Notes under the pieces: model-generated
The model's input: the letters and a program-made list of their open reading frames with translations, nothing else
Databases searched by the model: none
Told to the model about the DNA's origin: nothing
Program-made: the position numbers and the translations under genes
From: Mesorhizobium sp. J8
GTDB lineage: Bacteria; Pseudomonadota; Alphaproteobacteria; Rhizobiales; Rhizobiaceae
Length of the DNA: 64,000 nt
Reading direction: 5' to 3'
Assembly (NCBI RefSeq): GCF_016591715.1
Contig: NZ_AP024109.1
Location: 1,054,001-1,118,000, forward strand
Part shown: positions 7,525 through 16,147 of the stretch, in pieces
Numbering within the stretch: the first letter of the stretch is position 1
Layout of the letters: every line of letters starts with the position of its first letter

Positions 7525-8634
7525 TCAATCCGATATGTCTTGCAGTGTTGTTTGGGCGGTGTCGATTTCCTTGCACTCCGGTGGCAGTGCGCCGTCTGAA
7601 ATCAAATTGTCGGGTGAGGTCGGACACCCGCCGGCGTCCAGGGGGGTCTTGTGATTGACCTGACCCGGGCCATCTCGCCTTTTAATGTCGTTTTTCTTTG
7701 CGCCTTTGAAGCCAAGAATTGTCTCGCGTACATGCTTCTTTACGTCCTTGTGTATAGCGGCCTTAATTTCCTTTGGATCCGTATATTTAGCATTCGCCTT
7801 TGCTTCGATGTTCGCAAGTTCCGCGGGATCCTCAGCTTTGATTATCTCGGAATAACTTCTCGTGCCTTTGAAATGAATTCCGCAATCTTTATCGGGCGGA
7901 TCATGAAGGTTCTTGCATTTCGAGCCAGAAGCCCTCGCATCGGCTATGGTCTTTCGAGCCTTTTTTCTTTTCTGGTACTGGCCCCAGGCTGCGGCATGGG
8001 TTTCTTTTGACAATTTCCCGGCGGCGAAATCTTCCTCGATCTGCTGGATCTTGGCATCAGCCTTCTCCATGCGGTCGTTATAGTACTCATTTTCAGTTGT
8101 CTGCTCGCACATTTCGCCGCTTGCTGAAACCTGGTTGGCATGCGCCGGAATTGCCCCGCAACAAGGGCATTTCGTCTTCGGCGCCGATCCGCTGCCTGGT
8201 CCTGGTTGCCCCACCTTGGGCTGCGGAGGCGTGTTTCCGACCTGACTGCTTGTATGATTGTTGGTCGAGATATCAGTGAATCTGCTGACCGGAAGACCGT
8301 CCGCCTTTACGTTGCTTGACCACGCCCGCGCGTACTCCTTGTTGGTGTTGGTGGATGAGATGACGCCTTTTTTGGCCGCGCTTCCTGCTTCGGTGCCCGT
8401 GGTCTTGCTGTAATCCGACTTGTCCTTTTGGGTGATGTTCTCGCCGCCAATTTTGACGGTTCCGGTCCCGTTCTCGGTATCGGAGTCCGTTCCAAACGAC
8501 GGATACGGGATTGGCACTCCCGGCGGTGTCGCGGGATTTTCGGGCGGCGTGAAACAAACGTCTGGAAATGCCGCGATAACCTTGTTGCCCTGGGCCTTCG
8601 CGGCTACCTCCAGTCCATTGGCAAAGACCGTCAC
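7525..8634 (-). CDS. PAAR-like (DUF4150) protein with C-terminal HNH-like nuclease toxin
   Basis: A 369-aa evolved effector. The GTG start at 8634 shares GTGA with the stop of the upstream gene and gives the expected DUF4150 N-terminus (TVFANGLEVAAKAQG, then the long PYPSFG...SSTNTNKEYARAW region), about residues 1-125. This PAAR-like domain should sharpen the VgrG tip. A middle region carries a CPCCG motif and a highly charged, Lys-rich coiled stretch. The C-terminal ~45 residues contain NHKTPLDAGGCP, then PDNL and a late Cys (residues about 327-354), an HNH-type metal-nuclease signature with His328 as the likely catalytic residue. It probably cleaves nucleic acid in target cells. GC content is clearly below that of the core genes, as expected for an exchanged cargo. 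The enzymatic class is inferred from a short motif. Confidence 0.75.
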   Translation of the reverse strand: MTVFANGLEVAAKAQGNKVIAAFPDVCFTPPENPATPPGVPIPYPSFGTDSDTENGTGTVKIGGENITQKDKSDYSKTTGTEAGSAAKKGVISSTNTNKEYARAWSSNVKADGLPVSRFTDISTNNHTSSQVGNTPPQPKVGQPGPGSGSAPKTKCPCCGAIPAHANQVSASGEMCEQTTENEYYNDRMEKADAKIQQIEEDFAAGKLSKETHAAAWGQYQKRKKARKTIADARASGSKCKNLHDPPDKDCGIHFKGTRSYSEIIKAEDPAELANIEAKANAKYTDPKEIKAAIHKDVKKHVRETILGFKGAKKNDIKRRDGPGQVNHKTPLDAGGCPTSPDNLISDGALPPECKEIDTAQTTLQDISD

Positions 8635-9656
8635 CGCGCAGCCCTCGCGACCAGCACGGCGGCTCCACAGGCGCCGACGTCGTTGGAAGCTTCGACAAGC
8701 ACGGGGTTGCCTGTCGCATAGTTCTTTCTTGCCGCCATAAATGCCATCCCTACCATCAGGGGTGTCACCGCCGCACCAATGTTGCCAAGCGTCTCCGCAG
8801 GTGACCACAAATCCTGGGGCGGACAAGGATTGCGCACCAGTCGTATCGATGCCAGCGCCGTTTGCTTGAACCAATATTGCTCGCCGATGAGGTCCGAGAT
8901 CCGGTAGCCAAGGCGGTTCATCTCTATCCCGCTTTCACCCAGCGCATGGCGATAGGCCGCCGTCATTCCATCTGCCCTGAGCGGCAAGTCCTGTTTGTTG
9001 TAGATAGAGGCCGGCTCGCGCGAAAGACCCAGTCCAATCAGCCGAAATCCGCCATGCCTCGGCGGGCCGCACAGGATCGCCGCCGCCGCTTCGCCAGGAA
9101 TAAACCCATTTGGATTGTCGGGCGTGAGGTGTCGACGTTCGCTAAGATAGTGCCGCGTGGCCAAAGTGGTAAGATAGCTGTCGACGCCGACAATCATCAC
9201 ATATGGTGTTTCGCCCGATGCAATCATCCGGCGTGCGTAGTCGAGCGCCACGTGTCCGGACGGTCGACCGTGGGCGATTACCCGTGATCGCGAATGTTTC
9301 TCGACTTCAGTGATCGCCGATATGCGGTCGAGCAGACGCAGCGTGCTTCCCATCGGCCGGCCCGGACGGTCTTCCTCCGCCACACAAAGGATCAGCGCAG
9401 TTTGACCTCTCGCCTCCGGAACCTCTTGGAATGCCTCGACAATGGCGCCGGCGGCGAGATGCGCCATTCGTTTCTCGCCGACCCAGTTGCGAGGCAGCGG
9501 AACGGGCGCACCGATCAACCACTCGCCGTTCTCGTCCTTGAAACGCGTTTCCTGAAAGCCGTCGATCCCGGCCCGGATCGCTGCGCAAGCCGATTGCGCG
9601 TCAAGGCCAACCGCCGTGACCATGCCTACCGAAAGGATATCGAGCGCCGGCTTCAC
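8631..9656 (-). CDS. Thiolase/ketoacyl-synthase-fold protein of T6SS cargo loci, active site degenerate
   Basis: A 341-aa protein with the fold signatures of beta-ketoacyl synthases: GFIPGEAAAAILC, a hydrophobic strand ending IVGVDSY, and LGNIGAAVTPLMVG near the C-terminus. By eye the catalytic Cys position (in RPSGHVALDYA, where synthases have ACxSG) has no Cys, and the His of the GHxGAA motif is Asn (GNIGAA), so I do not expect condensing activity. Genes of this type sit between DUF2169 adaptor and DUF4150 genes in other T6SS loci and are thought of as effector-loading or cargo-associated proteins; the role is unproven. The GTG start at 9656 overlaps the DUF2169 stop (GTGA), and its own stop overlaps the toxin start. 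Confidence 0.7.
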   Translation of the reverse strand: MKPALDILSVGMVTAVGLDAQSACAAIRAGIDGFQETRFKDENGEWLIGAPVPLPRNWVGEKRMAHLAAGAIVEAFQEVPEARGQTALILCVAEEDRPGRPMGSTLRLLDRISAITEVEKHSRSRVIAHGRPSGHVALDYARRMIASGETPYVMIVGVDSYLTTLATRHYLSERRHLTPDNPNGFIPGEAAAAILCGPPRHGGFRLIGLGLSREPASIYNKQDLPLRADGMTAAYRHALGESGIEMNRLGYRISDLIGEQYWFKQTALASIRLVRNPCPPQDLWSPAETLGNIGAAVTPLMVGMAFMAARKNYATGNPVLVEASNDVGACGAAVLVARAAR

Positions 9657-10756
9657 CTCGTCTCGATCTCCTGCGCAAACATCTTTTCATCGGAACGGGA
9701 ATAAACGCGACCCGTGGCATGTGCCCGCGCCATCGCTTCGGTCGGCGGCCCGATCCAGCATTCGGAAAAGTCCAGGATGGTTCGGTGAAGTCGCTGCGAC
9801 ACCCGCCAGACCAATGAGAAGCGGCGATTCTCCGGATCGAAAAGGATCGTGTCCGGATAGACGTTGGCGTCGAGAGACTTCCTTTGACCGTTGAACAGCG
9901 CCATGGGCAGCGCAGTCTGCGGCAGGCGGAAGTTCACTCGCCCATCCGGCGTCAGGTTTACCAGTTGCACGTCCTCGCCACCTTTTGGCGGGTCGATCTG
10001 CTGGTCTGGAGGAGCCATCTGGAAATAGCGGTCATCGAAATCCGGCGGCAGGAACGGAAAGATGTTGTTCGTCCAGTTGTCATCGTAGGTGCCGCCATAT
10101 TCGATACGTCCTGGCCAGCCCCTGCCCATCGGCCCGAAGCTCATCGGTCTGTAGTCGCCGAAGGGAGAGCGGACTTCCTCGCCTATGGCCTGCGTGTTCG
10201 GCAGCCGCAAGCCAGGAATCAGGCGTTGATTCTTGGTTCGCGACCAGCCGGTGCCGACGGGGTTGGATTTGTAGCTGGCAGGCAGCTTGTCCTCGGGGTC
10301 CAGCCCGTCGACGCCTCCCCATGCGACATCGTAGGAAATCGGCAGTTTCAGGAAGGGCAGCGGCGACGTGGCGCCAAACACCGGTCCCATGGAGCGCCAT
10401 TCACGATGGCCGACGACCTCGAACAGCTTTGACCAATTGCCGATCTTGAGACCGACCGGCACACGTTCGGCTGGCCTGCCGTTTGGCGCATAGGCAAAGC
10501 CGTTGGCGATGACATCGCAGCGCGGCTTGCGGAAAGCGAAATCCGTCTCCCACAATGTAGCCGAATGTCCGGGAATGCCCGTGTGCGTGTCAGCCATCAC
10601 CAGCGGAACCTGGTCCGTCGATCTTTGTGCCGCTTCGCCGGACTTCGTTGGGAAGTCGAATGTGCCTTTCACCACCACGACCAGCCAGTCGTGGCCCGAA
10701 ACATCGGTCGCCGTCGTGAATTCGTGAGGATAGCCAGTCTGGTTCCAGACCCTCAT
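9653..10756 (-). CDS. DUF2169 T6SS adaptor/chaperone
   Basis: A 367-aa DUF2169 protein (MRVWNQTGYPHEFTTATD, HDWLVVVVKGTFDF, AWGGVD, PNTQAIGEE and GFGP-like GRGWPGRI motifs). DUF2169 proteins are adaptors that hold PAAR-linked effectors and dock them to a specific VgrG, as shown for Agrobacterium T6SS effectors. The ATG at 10756 overlaps the tagF stop (TGATG); the open frame upstream of it is only a shadow of tagF. Being coupled to the last structural gene means that cargo and apparatus are co-expressed. It probably pairs the downstream DUF4150 toxin with the VgrG at 3568-5892. Confidence 0.85.
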   Translation of the reverse strand: MRVWNQTGYPHEFTTATDVSGHDWLVVVVKGTFDFPTKSGEAAQRSTDQVPLVMADTHTGIPGHSATLWETDFAFRKPRCDVIANGFAYAPNGRPAERVPVGLKIGNWSKLFEVVGHREWRSMGPVFGATSPLPFLKLPISYDVAWGGVDGLDPEDKLPASYKSNPVGTGWSRTKNQRLIPGLRLPNTQAIGEEVRSPFGDYRPMSFGPMGRGWPGRIEYGGTYDDNWTNNIFPFLPPDFDDRYFQMAPPDQQIDPPKGGEDVQLVNLTPDGRVNFRLPQTALPMALFNGQRKSLDANVYPDTILFDPENRRFSLVWRVSQRLHRTILDFSECWIGPPTEAMARAHATGRVYSRSDEKMFAQEIETR

Positions 10757-11298
10757 CAGCTGGTCTCCCAGCTCGCGGCGAAGATCTGCTCCAGCGTCGG
10801 CAGCGGCGCCTGCGGATCGACGTCGAAAATATCCGTATGCGCCGTCCACATGACGAGGTCGCCGATGACGTCGCCTTCGCCACCGACAAGCGGAACGGGC
10901 AAGGCGGCCAGCGCGGCATCCAACTCGTCGGGCGTCAGCTCCGCCCGCTGCGCGGTGAAGGCTGCGCTCTCGATGCCATCGAACCATCCATCGCAATAGG
11001 CAAGCTTCAGCGGCGCCTCCGGAAGCCGGGCGACGACGCTGAGCGGGAAGCGCCGGCCGACCCGATCGGCGCCCTGCAGCACGATGCCCGCCGCGGCGCC
11101 GAAGGCGCCAGGGCCGCTGAGGAAGCGCAGCGCTGTGCCCGTCGGCCAGGCTTCGAGCCCGAACAGCGGCACGATGTGTTGCGCCAGCCAGCGGTCCCAC
11201 ACGCGCACGAAATCGCCCGGCAGCCGGCGGGTCACGAAATCGCCGGCGGCGGGCATCTTGCCGTAGAAGCCGGGCAGGATCAGATCTGCGGCGGACAT
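10756..11298 (-). CDS. tagF: TagF (ImpM) T6SS post-translational regulator
   Basis: A 180-aa TagF/ImpM-family protein (LPGFYGKMPAAGDFVTRRLP, FVRVWDRWLAQ, GRRFPLSVVA motifs). In Pseudomonas and Agrobacterium TagF represses T6SS assembly, in part through the FHA protein. The ATG at 11298 lies 19 bases inside the 3' end of tssM, so the two are coupled. The long open frame upstream is a shadow of tssM. With two FHA proteins in the locus, its partner is uncertain. Confidence 0.88.
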   Translation of the reverse strand: MSAADLILPGFYGKMPAAGDFVTRRLPGDFVRVWDRWLAQHIVPLFGLEAWPTGTALRFLSGPGAFGAAAGIVLQGADRVGRRFPLSVVARLPEAPLKLAYCDGWFDGIESAAFTAQRAELTPDELDAALAALPVPLVGGEGDVIGDLVMWTAHTDIFDVDPQAPLPTLEQIFAASWETS

Positions 11299-14200
11299 GT
11301 GAACTTCTTGAACATTTCGAGCGTGTAGGGGTTCTCGACGCTGGCCGCCTTGAGCTCGAAATCGGCCCACATCCCCTTGGTGCCGAGCCGCAGGCTGTAG
11401 ACGTCGGTGAGCTTGGTCGCATTGAAGCGGCCACCGCGCAGCATTCTCAGCCACGCCCAGCTGCCGGTCTCGTTGAGCATCACCTCGGGCGAGCCGTCGA
11501 CCGGCTGGAAGGCGAGCGATATCACGCCCGTGCCATCCTTGCCGGGCCATGTCATCGGCTGCGGCCTCGTCGCGTTGTTGTAATAGACGAGGTTCTGGCC
11601 ATCGAGGTTGAGCGTCACCCGCGCCACGTTGGGCGACAGGTCCTTCGGCTCCAGGGTGAAATTCATCACCGGCCCGGTGCCGCCGGGGAACAGATCGTCG
11701 CGGATGTGGCGCGCCTGCTCGAAGGCCGCCAGCGCCGCCGGATCGAGACCGAAATCGGCGCGCCATTTCCACGGCTCGCTGGCGGTGTCGACATAGTTGA
11801 TCAAATGGTCGTTGGTGAAGGCATCGATCAGCCCGGTCGGTCCGAACAGGCGCTGGAAGTCGCGCACATTGACGTCGACCGCGCTGTCCGGGCTGAATGG
11901 ATAGCGGTTGTTGAGCGCCGCCTGGCAGAAGGGCAGGATGTCGGCGCGCCAGATGGCGTTGAGCTCGTTGGTGACCGCCTTCTGCGACAGACCGCTTGTG
12001 TCGCCGGCAATGCCGCCCAGCCAATCGTTGATCGGCGAGGGCAGGATCTGCGCTTGCCTCGCGACCGCGCCTGTCAGCTCGGCCAGGCCACCCTGCTTCT
12101 TGATGGCGTCCTGCGGATCGGGATTGGCGGTCACCGTCTGCAGTACATTGGACAGCGCCGTCAGCGCCACGACGGCGGCGTCGAGCGCCGGCGGCTGGCC
12201 GTCGACCTGGGCGATCGTCCCCTTGAGCGGCTTGAAATGCTCGGCCACCAGGCTGCCGGTCATGTCGACCTGGTCGGCCGAGCCCGCGCGAGGCAGCAAT
12301 TTCGCTCCCGTCTTCACCACCTTGCCCAATTTGCCGAGCTTGCTCAAAAGCTTCGAGCCGGTGTTGGCGCCGTTCTTGTCGTTGGCCGACGCGTCGTCGG
12401 AGCGGGTCAGGTCGGTCTCCTGCACCACCGCGGTCAGCAAGCGCTTCAGCGCGGAGTCGGCGCTGGAAAGATCCTTGAGGTTCTCGCTGGCGACGTTGAG
12501 GTCGGTCAGCGGTGCCAGCCGCATGTCGCGCAGAAAGGAGTCCCACTGCGCGATATAGTCGTCGTAATAGAGCTTCAGGATGTCTTCGGACAGCGCCGAG
12601 ACCGAGGTCTCCGAATTCTCCGAACAGCCGCCGGCGAACACGGCGCGGTCGAGCGCCGCCTGGCCGGCGACGTCCTCGACGCGGTCGAGAATGGCGTCAT
12701 GGAAGCCGGCATAAGTGTAGGGGCCCGGAACGCCGACGCGCAGCGTCTTGTCGGAGCGGCGCGCGAACACCTTGGCGCCGTTCGGTCCGGCGAAATTCGC
12801 CGGCACCCATTCCTTGACCGCCGCCACTTCCGGGTCTGCCAGAAGCTGCTTGTAGGCGCGCTCCGGCAGCGATATCGTGCACACCGTCTTCAGCGCCTCG
12901 GCGACCAGTTCCTTGTCCGGCGCGATGTAGCTGTCGTCGACCGCCATGCGGCGGATCGCGGCAAGCTGATGCTCTTCGGCGTCCGCGGTCGGGAAGGGCG
13001 GCGCGGGCGCGAATTGCGGCAGGCTGTTCACCCACCAGTTCTGGACGAAATCGGTGTCCATCTGCGACAGGCCGGTCATCATGCGGTAGGTCTTCAGCGC
13101 GCCGAGCATGAAATCCGGATCGCGGATCTGCCGCCACATCGTGGCCTCCAGCAGCGCGACCATATGCGGCTCGAGCACGTTGCGCAGGGCGTGCTCATAA
13201 GTGTCGGTCTGCGCGCGCACCAGCTCGGCCGAAGCGGTCGGGCCGAGCAGATTGTGGACCGCATCCGGTGGCGCCGTACGCGCCGCCGCCACCGCGTCCA
13301 TCGCCGCCAACGCACCGTCCATGGTCGGCTGCTCGACCGCGGCCGGCATCGCCGCGACGTCGGTCAGCGGCTGCTGCAGCGCCTCGAATTGGCCCGCCTG
13401 TTCGGTGATCGCATTGCGGTTGTCGAGATAGGACCAGGTGAACAGCCCGCCGGCGAGCAGGGCCGCGAGCGCGCAGGCGGCCGCCGCCCCTCGCCAGATC
13501 CAGGTGCGGCGACGCTGCGCCAGCGGATCGAATGTGCCGAGGCCGGCTTCCTTGAAGATGACTTCGGTGAGCAGGTTGCGCAGGAAGAAGCTGCGCTTCT
13601 CGACACGCGCCGCCGGCATGGCGCGGCGCGGCGGCAGCCCGAAGGATGACGACAGCGCCGCGGTCAGCCGGTCGATCGGCGCGCCTTCCTGCGTCGCCGA
13701 GGTCAGATAGAGGCCGCGCAGCCAGGCGGCCTCCTCATAGCGGCTTTCGCCGAACATCGCCTCGACCAGCACCTGGATCGGTTCCGACAGGCTGGCAAGC
13801 TGCGCCGGGAAGCGGAAGATCTCGGCGCGCTGGCCAAGCTTGTCCTCGTCTTCCAGCCGCGGCACCAGCCGCCGCTCCAGCTCGGCGGCAAGCTTAGCAA
13901 GCTCCGCCTGGACCGTGCCGGCGTTGACGCGGGCGTCGAGCGGGAAAGTGGTTCCCCACACCTGCTCGCGCGCCGTCGTCGACAAGCCGCCGAAATAGGG
14001 CTCGAAGCCTTTGATTAGGTCGGCCTTGGTCAGCATAAGGTAGACGGGCAGGCGGATCTCGAGCCGGTCGTTCAACTCCGCCAGCCGACGGCGGATTTTC
14101 CGGCCCTGCGCCTTGATCGCCTCGTCGCCTTCCGACAGCACGTCGATCGACAGCGCGACGATGATGCCGTTCAGCGCGCGCCGGCCCCGGTGCTTCTTCA

Positions 14201-14816
14201 AAAGGTCGAGGAAACCGAGCCACTCCGCCGCGTCGACATCCGGCTGGCTTTCCTGCTGGACGTAGCGGCCCGCGGTGTCGATCAGCACCGCGTTCTCGGA
14301 GAAGAACCAGTCGCAGTTGCGCGTGCCGCCGACACCTTGCAGGTCGTCGGTCAGGTCGATCGGGAAATTGAGGCCCGACTGGCGCAGTGCCGTGGTCTTG
14401 CCGGTGGCCGGTGGCCCGACGATGACATACCAGGGCATCTCGCGCAGGAATTTCCGGCCGCCGAGCTTGCGCCGCTTGAGCTCGGCCATCACCTCGCCGA
14501 ACTTGGCGCCGACGGCCGCGACGCTCTCTTCTCCGGGCGTGAGCTGCTTTTCCTGAACTGGCGCTGCGATCTCCGCGACGAACATGCGGTTGGCGCGGAT
14601 CGCGCGGCGCTGCGCGATGATCAGCCAGACCAGCCACAGGATGATCAGCCCGGCGATGATGGCGATGCGCACATTGTCGGATTCGAACGGCGCATAAGGG
14701 CCGACCTGCACGATCGGGCCGAACACCCAGATCAGCAGCGAAAGCAGCGCGATGCCGATCAGCGTCCAGAGAAAACGCGAGGTGAAGACCGCCCAGAGGA
14801 AGCGCAGGATGAACAT
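11280..14816 (-). CDS. tssM: TssM (IcmF/ImpL) T6SS membrane-complex protein
   Basis: A 1178-aa inner-membrane protein that spans the periplasm to contact TssJ. Two transmembrane helices (about 16-36 and 51-69) precede a cytoplasmic NTPase domain with an intact Walker A (GPPATGKT, 134-141) and Walker B (VLIDTAG, 177-183). A third helix lies near 447-467, followed by the large periplasmic region ending in the beta-rich domain (FTCPPQI at the C-terminus). Length is normal for the family. It starts one base after the tssL stop and overlaps tagF by 19 bases. Confidence 0.95.
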   Translation of the reverse strand: MFILRFLWAVFTSRFLWTLIGIALLSLLIWVFGPIVQVGPYAPFESDNVRIAIIAGLIILWLVWLIIAQRRAIRANRMFVAEIAAPVQEKQLTPGEESVAAVGAKFGEVMAELKRRKLGGRKFLREMPWYVIVGPPATGKTTALRQSGLNFPIDLTDDLQGVGGTRNCDWFFSENAVLIDTAGRYVQQESQPDVDAAEWLGFLDLLKKHRGRRALNGIIVALSIDVLSEGDEAIKAQGRKIRRRLAELNDRLEIRLPVYLMLTKADLIKGFEPYFGGLSTTAREQVWGTTFPLDARVNAGTVQAELAKLAAELERRLVPRLEDEDKLGQRAEIFRFPAQLASLSEPIQVLVEAMFGESRYEEAAWLRGLYLTSATQEGAPIDRLTAALSSSFGLPPRRAMPAARVEKRSFFLRNLLTEVIFKEAGLGTFDPLAQRRRTWIWRGAAAACALAALLAGGLFTWSYLDNRNAITEQAGQFEALQQPLTDVAAMPAAVEQPTMDGALAAMDAVAAARTAPPDAVHNLLGPTASAELVRAQTDTYEHALRNVLEPHMVALLEATMWRQIRDPDFMLGALKTYRMMTGLSQMDTDFVQNWWVNSLPQFAPAPPFPTADAEEHQLAAIRRMAVDDSYIAPDKELVAEALKTVCTISLPERAYKQLLADPEVAAVKEWVPANFAGPNGAKVFARRSDKTLRVGVPGPYTYAGFHDAILDRVEDVAGQAALDRAVFAGGCSENSETSVSALSEDILKLYYDDYIAQWDSFLRDMRLAPLTDLNVASENLKDLSSADSALKRLLTAVVQETDLTRSDDASANDKNGANTGSKLLSKLGKLGKVVKTGAKLLPRAGSADQVDMTGSLVAEHFKPLKGTIAQVDGQPPALDAAVVALTALSNVLQTVTANPDPQDAIKKQGGLAELTGAVARQAQILPSPINDWLGGIAGDTSGLSQKAVTNELNAIWRADILPFCQAALNNRYPFSPDSAVDVNVRDFQRLFGPTGLIDAFTNDHLINYVDTASEPWKWRADFGLDPAALAAFEQARHIRDDLFPGGTGPVMNFTLEPKDLSPNVARVTLNLDGQNLVYYNNATRPQPMTWPGKDGTGVISLAFQPVDGSPEVMLNETGSWAWLRMLRGGRFNATKLTDVYSLRLGTKGMWADFELKAASVENPYTLEMFKKFTCPPQI

Positions 14817-14817
14817 C

Positions 14818-16143
14818 TCAGAGCCTCTTCTCGACCAGGACCTCGACGCGCCGGTTGAGCGCGCGGCCTTCCCGAGTGGAATTGTCGGCTACCGGATCGG
14901 TTTCGGCGCGACCCTCGGAAGAGATGCTCTCCTGCGACACGCCGGCTTGCACCAGAAGCTTGGCTATGGTTTCGGCGCGCGCTTCCGATAGGCGCTGGTT
15001 GCTGGCCAGCGGATTCGACTTTTGCAGGCGCACATTGTCAGTATGGCCGACGACGGTGATTTTTCCGATCAGCTCCTTGTTTTCCAGGATCACCTTGGCG
15101 ATCGACGCGATCAGCGGCTCATAGCCCTCGGTCAGTGTCGGTCGGGAGGATTGGAAGAGCTCGGGATTGGAGGACTGGATGATAAGCTTGGCCAGCGAGA
15201 CGCTCTCGGTGCCGCTGAGCGCCCCCTTGAGATTGTCCGGCGCTTCGGCCTTGAATTCCGGCAGCAGGGCGAAGTCGACCGGTTGGGGCTCGGGCGCGGG
15301 TGCATCCTGCTTGGGCGCGGCGCGGGTGATGTCGCCGCGCGAGGCCGGCGGCAGCGTGCGCACCAGCGCGGAGAGCTCGACCGCCTGGCTGCTCAATCCC
15401 ATCGACAGGCCGATATAGGCGGCAGCGGCGACGACGACCGCGGCAAGCGCCATCACCCAGATCGGTACGATGAAGCGCTGCGGTTCGTCGGAGGCGACCA
15501 CGCCCTTCCAGTTCGGCGACAGCGGCGCGTCCTCGGCGTCGGCATTGCGCAGGAAGCGTGCCGCCGCTACGCGCACGGCATTGAGCGAACGGTCGCCGGC
15601 CCGGCCGGGCACCCGGTACTTGCCACGGAACCCGAGCGCCAGGCAGTAATATTGCAGCTCCAGCATTTCGCGGTCGCGATTGGGATGGCGCTCCAACTCG
15701 TCCAGGCGGGTGAAGAACTGGGTACCGGCATCGACGTCGCCGCGCAGCATCACCACAAGCGGCTGGCGCGGCCAGGCGCTGGCGCCGCCCCACGGCGTGT
15801 TGAGCGCGAGATCGTCGAGCAGGGCCGCCACGGCCCAGGCCGCCTGGTCGGCGCGCTCCAGCGATGAGCCCGCGGCAACAGCGGCGTCGCGCGCCCGTAC
15901 CAACTCGTCGAGCAGGCGCGTGCGCATCACTTCCGGGTTCTCCGGCGCCACCGCGCTCTCGAGCTCGGGCGCGAATTCGAGCAACGGCGCGAAGATGTTG
16001 ATGAGCGTGTTGGGGTGGGAACGCGCCCGCTTGACCGGCGCGCCAGGCGCCAGCGGCGCCATCGGCCGGGGCGTGGCGCCCGTCAGCCGGATGCGTGTGC
16101 GCTCGCGATCCTCCGACAGTCCGAAAGGATCATCCCGGCTCAT
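14818..16143 (-). CDS. tssL: TssL (IcmH/DotU) with C-terminal OmpA-like domain
   Basis: A 441-aa protein. The DotU domain occupies about residues 45-215 (LALNTPWGG, LGFRGKYRV), with one transmembrane helix near 228-250 and an OmpA-like peptidoglycan-binding domain at 325-441 (VVGHTDNVR, NQRLSEARAE, GRALNRRVEV). It couples the secretion complex to the cell wall. It sits in the canonical tssK-tssL-tssM order, four bases after tssK begins its downstream neighbour. This is the main copy; the paralogue is at 251-1783. Confidence 0.93.
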   Translation of the reverse strand: MSRDDPFGLSEDRERTRIRLTGATPRPMAPLAPGAPVKRARSHPNTLINIFAPLLEFAPELESAVAPENPEVMRTRLLDELVRARDAAVAAGSSLERADQAAWAVAALLDDLALNTPWGGASAWPRQPLVVMLRGDVDAGTQFFTRLDELERHPNRDREMLELQYYCLALGFRGKYRVPGRAGDRSLNAVRVAAARFLRNADAEDAPLSPNWKGVVASDEPQRFIVPIWVMALAAVVVAAAAYIGLSMGLSSQAVELSALVRTLPPASRGDITRAAPKQDAPAPEPQPVDFALLPEFKAEAPDNLKGALSGTESVSLAKLIIQSSNPELFQSSRPTLTEGYEPLIASIAKVILENKELIGKITVVGHTDNVRLQKSNPLASNQRLSEARAETIAKLLVQAGVSQESISSEGRAETDPVADNSTREGRALNRRVEVLVEKRL

Positions 16144-16147
16144 GGCC

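Noticed and set aside
7651..8010. A 119-aa hydrophobic plus-strand frame opposite the toxin gene
   Set aside because: Looks membrane-like only because it is antisense to the Lys-rich toxin region; no ribosome-binding site and no operon context.
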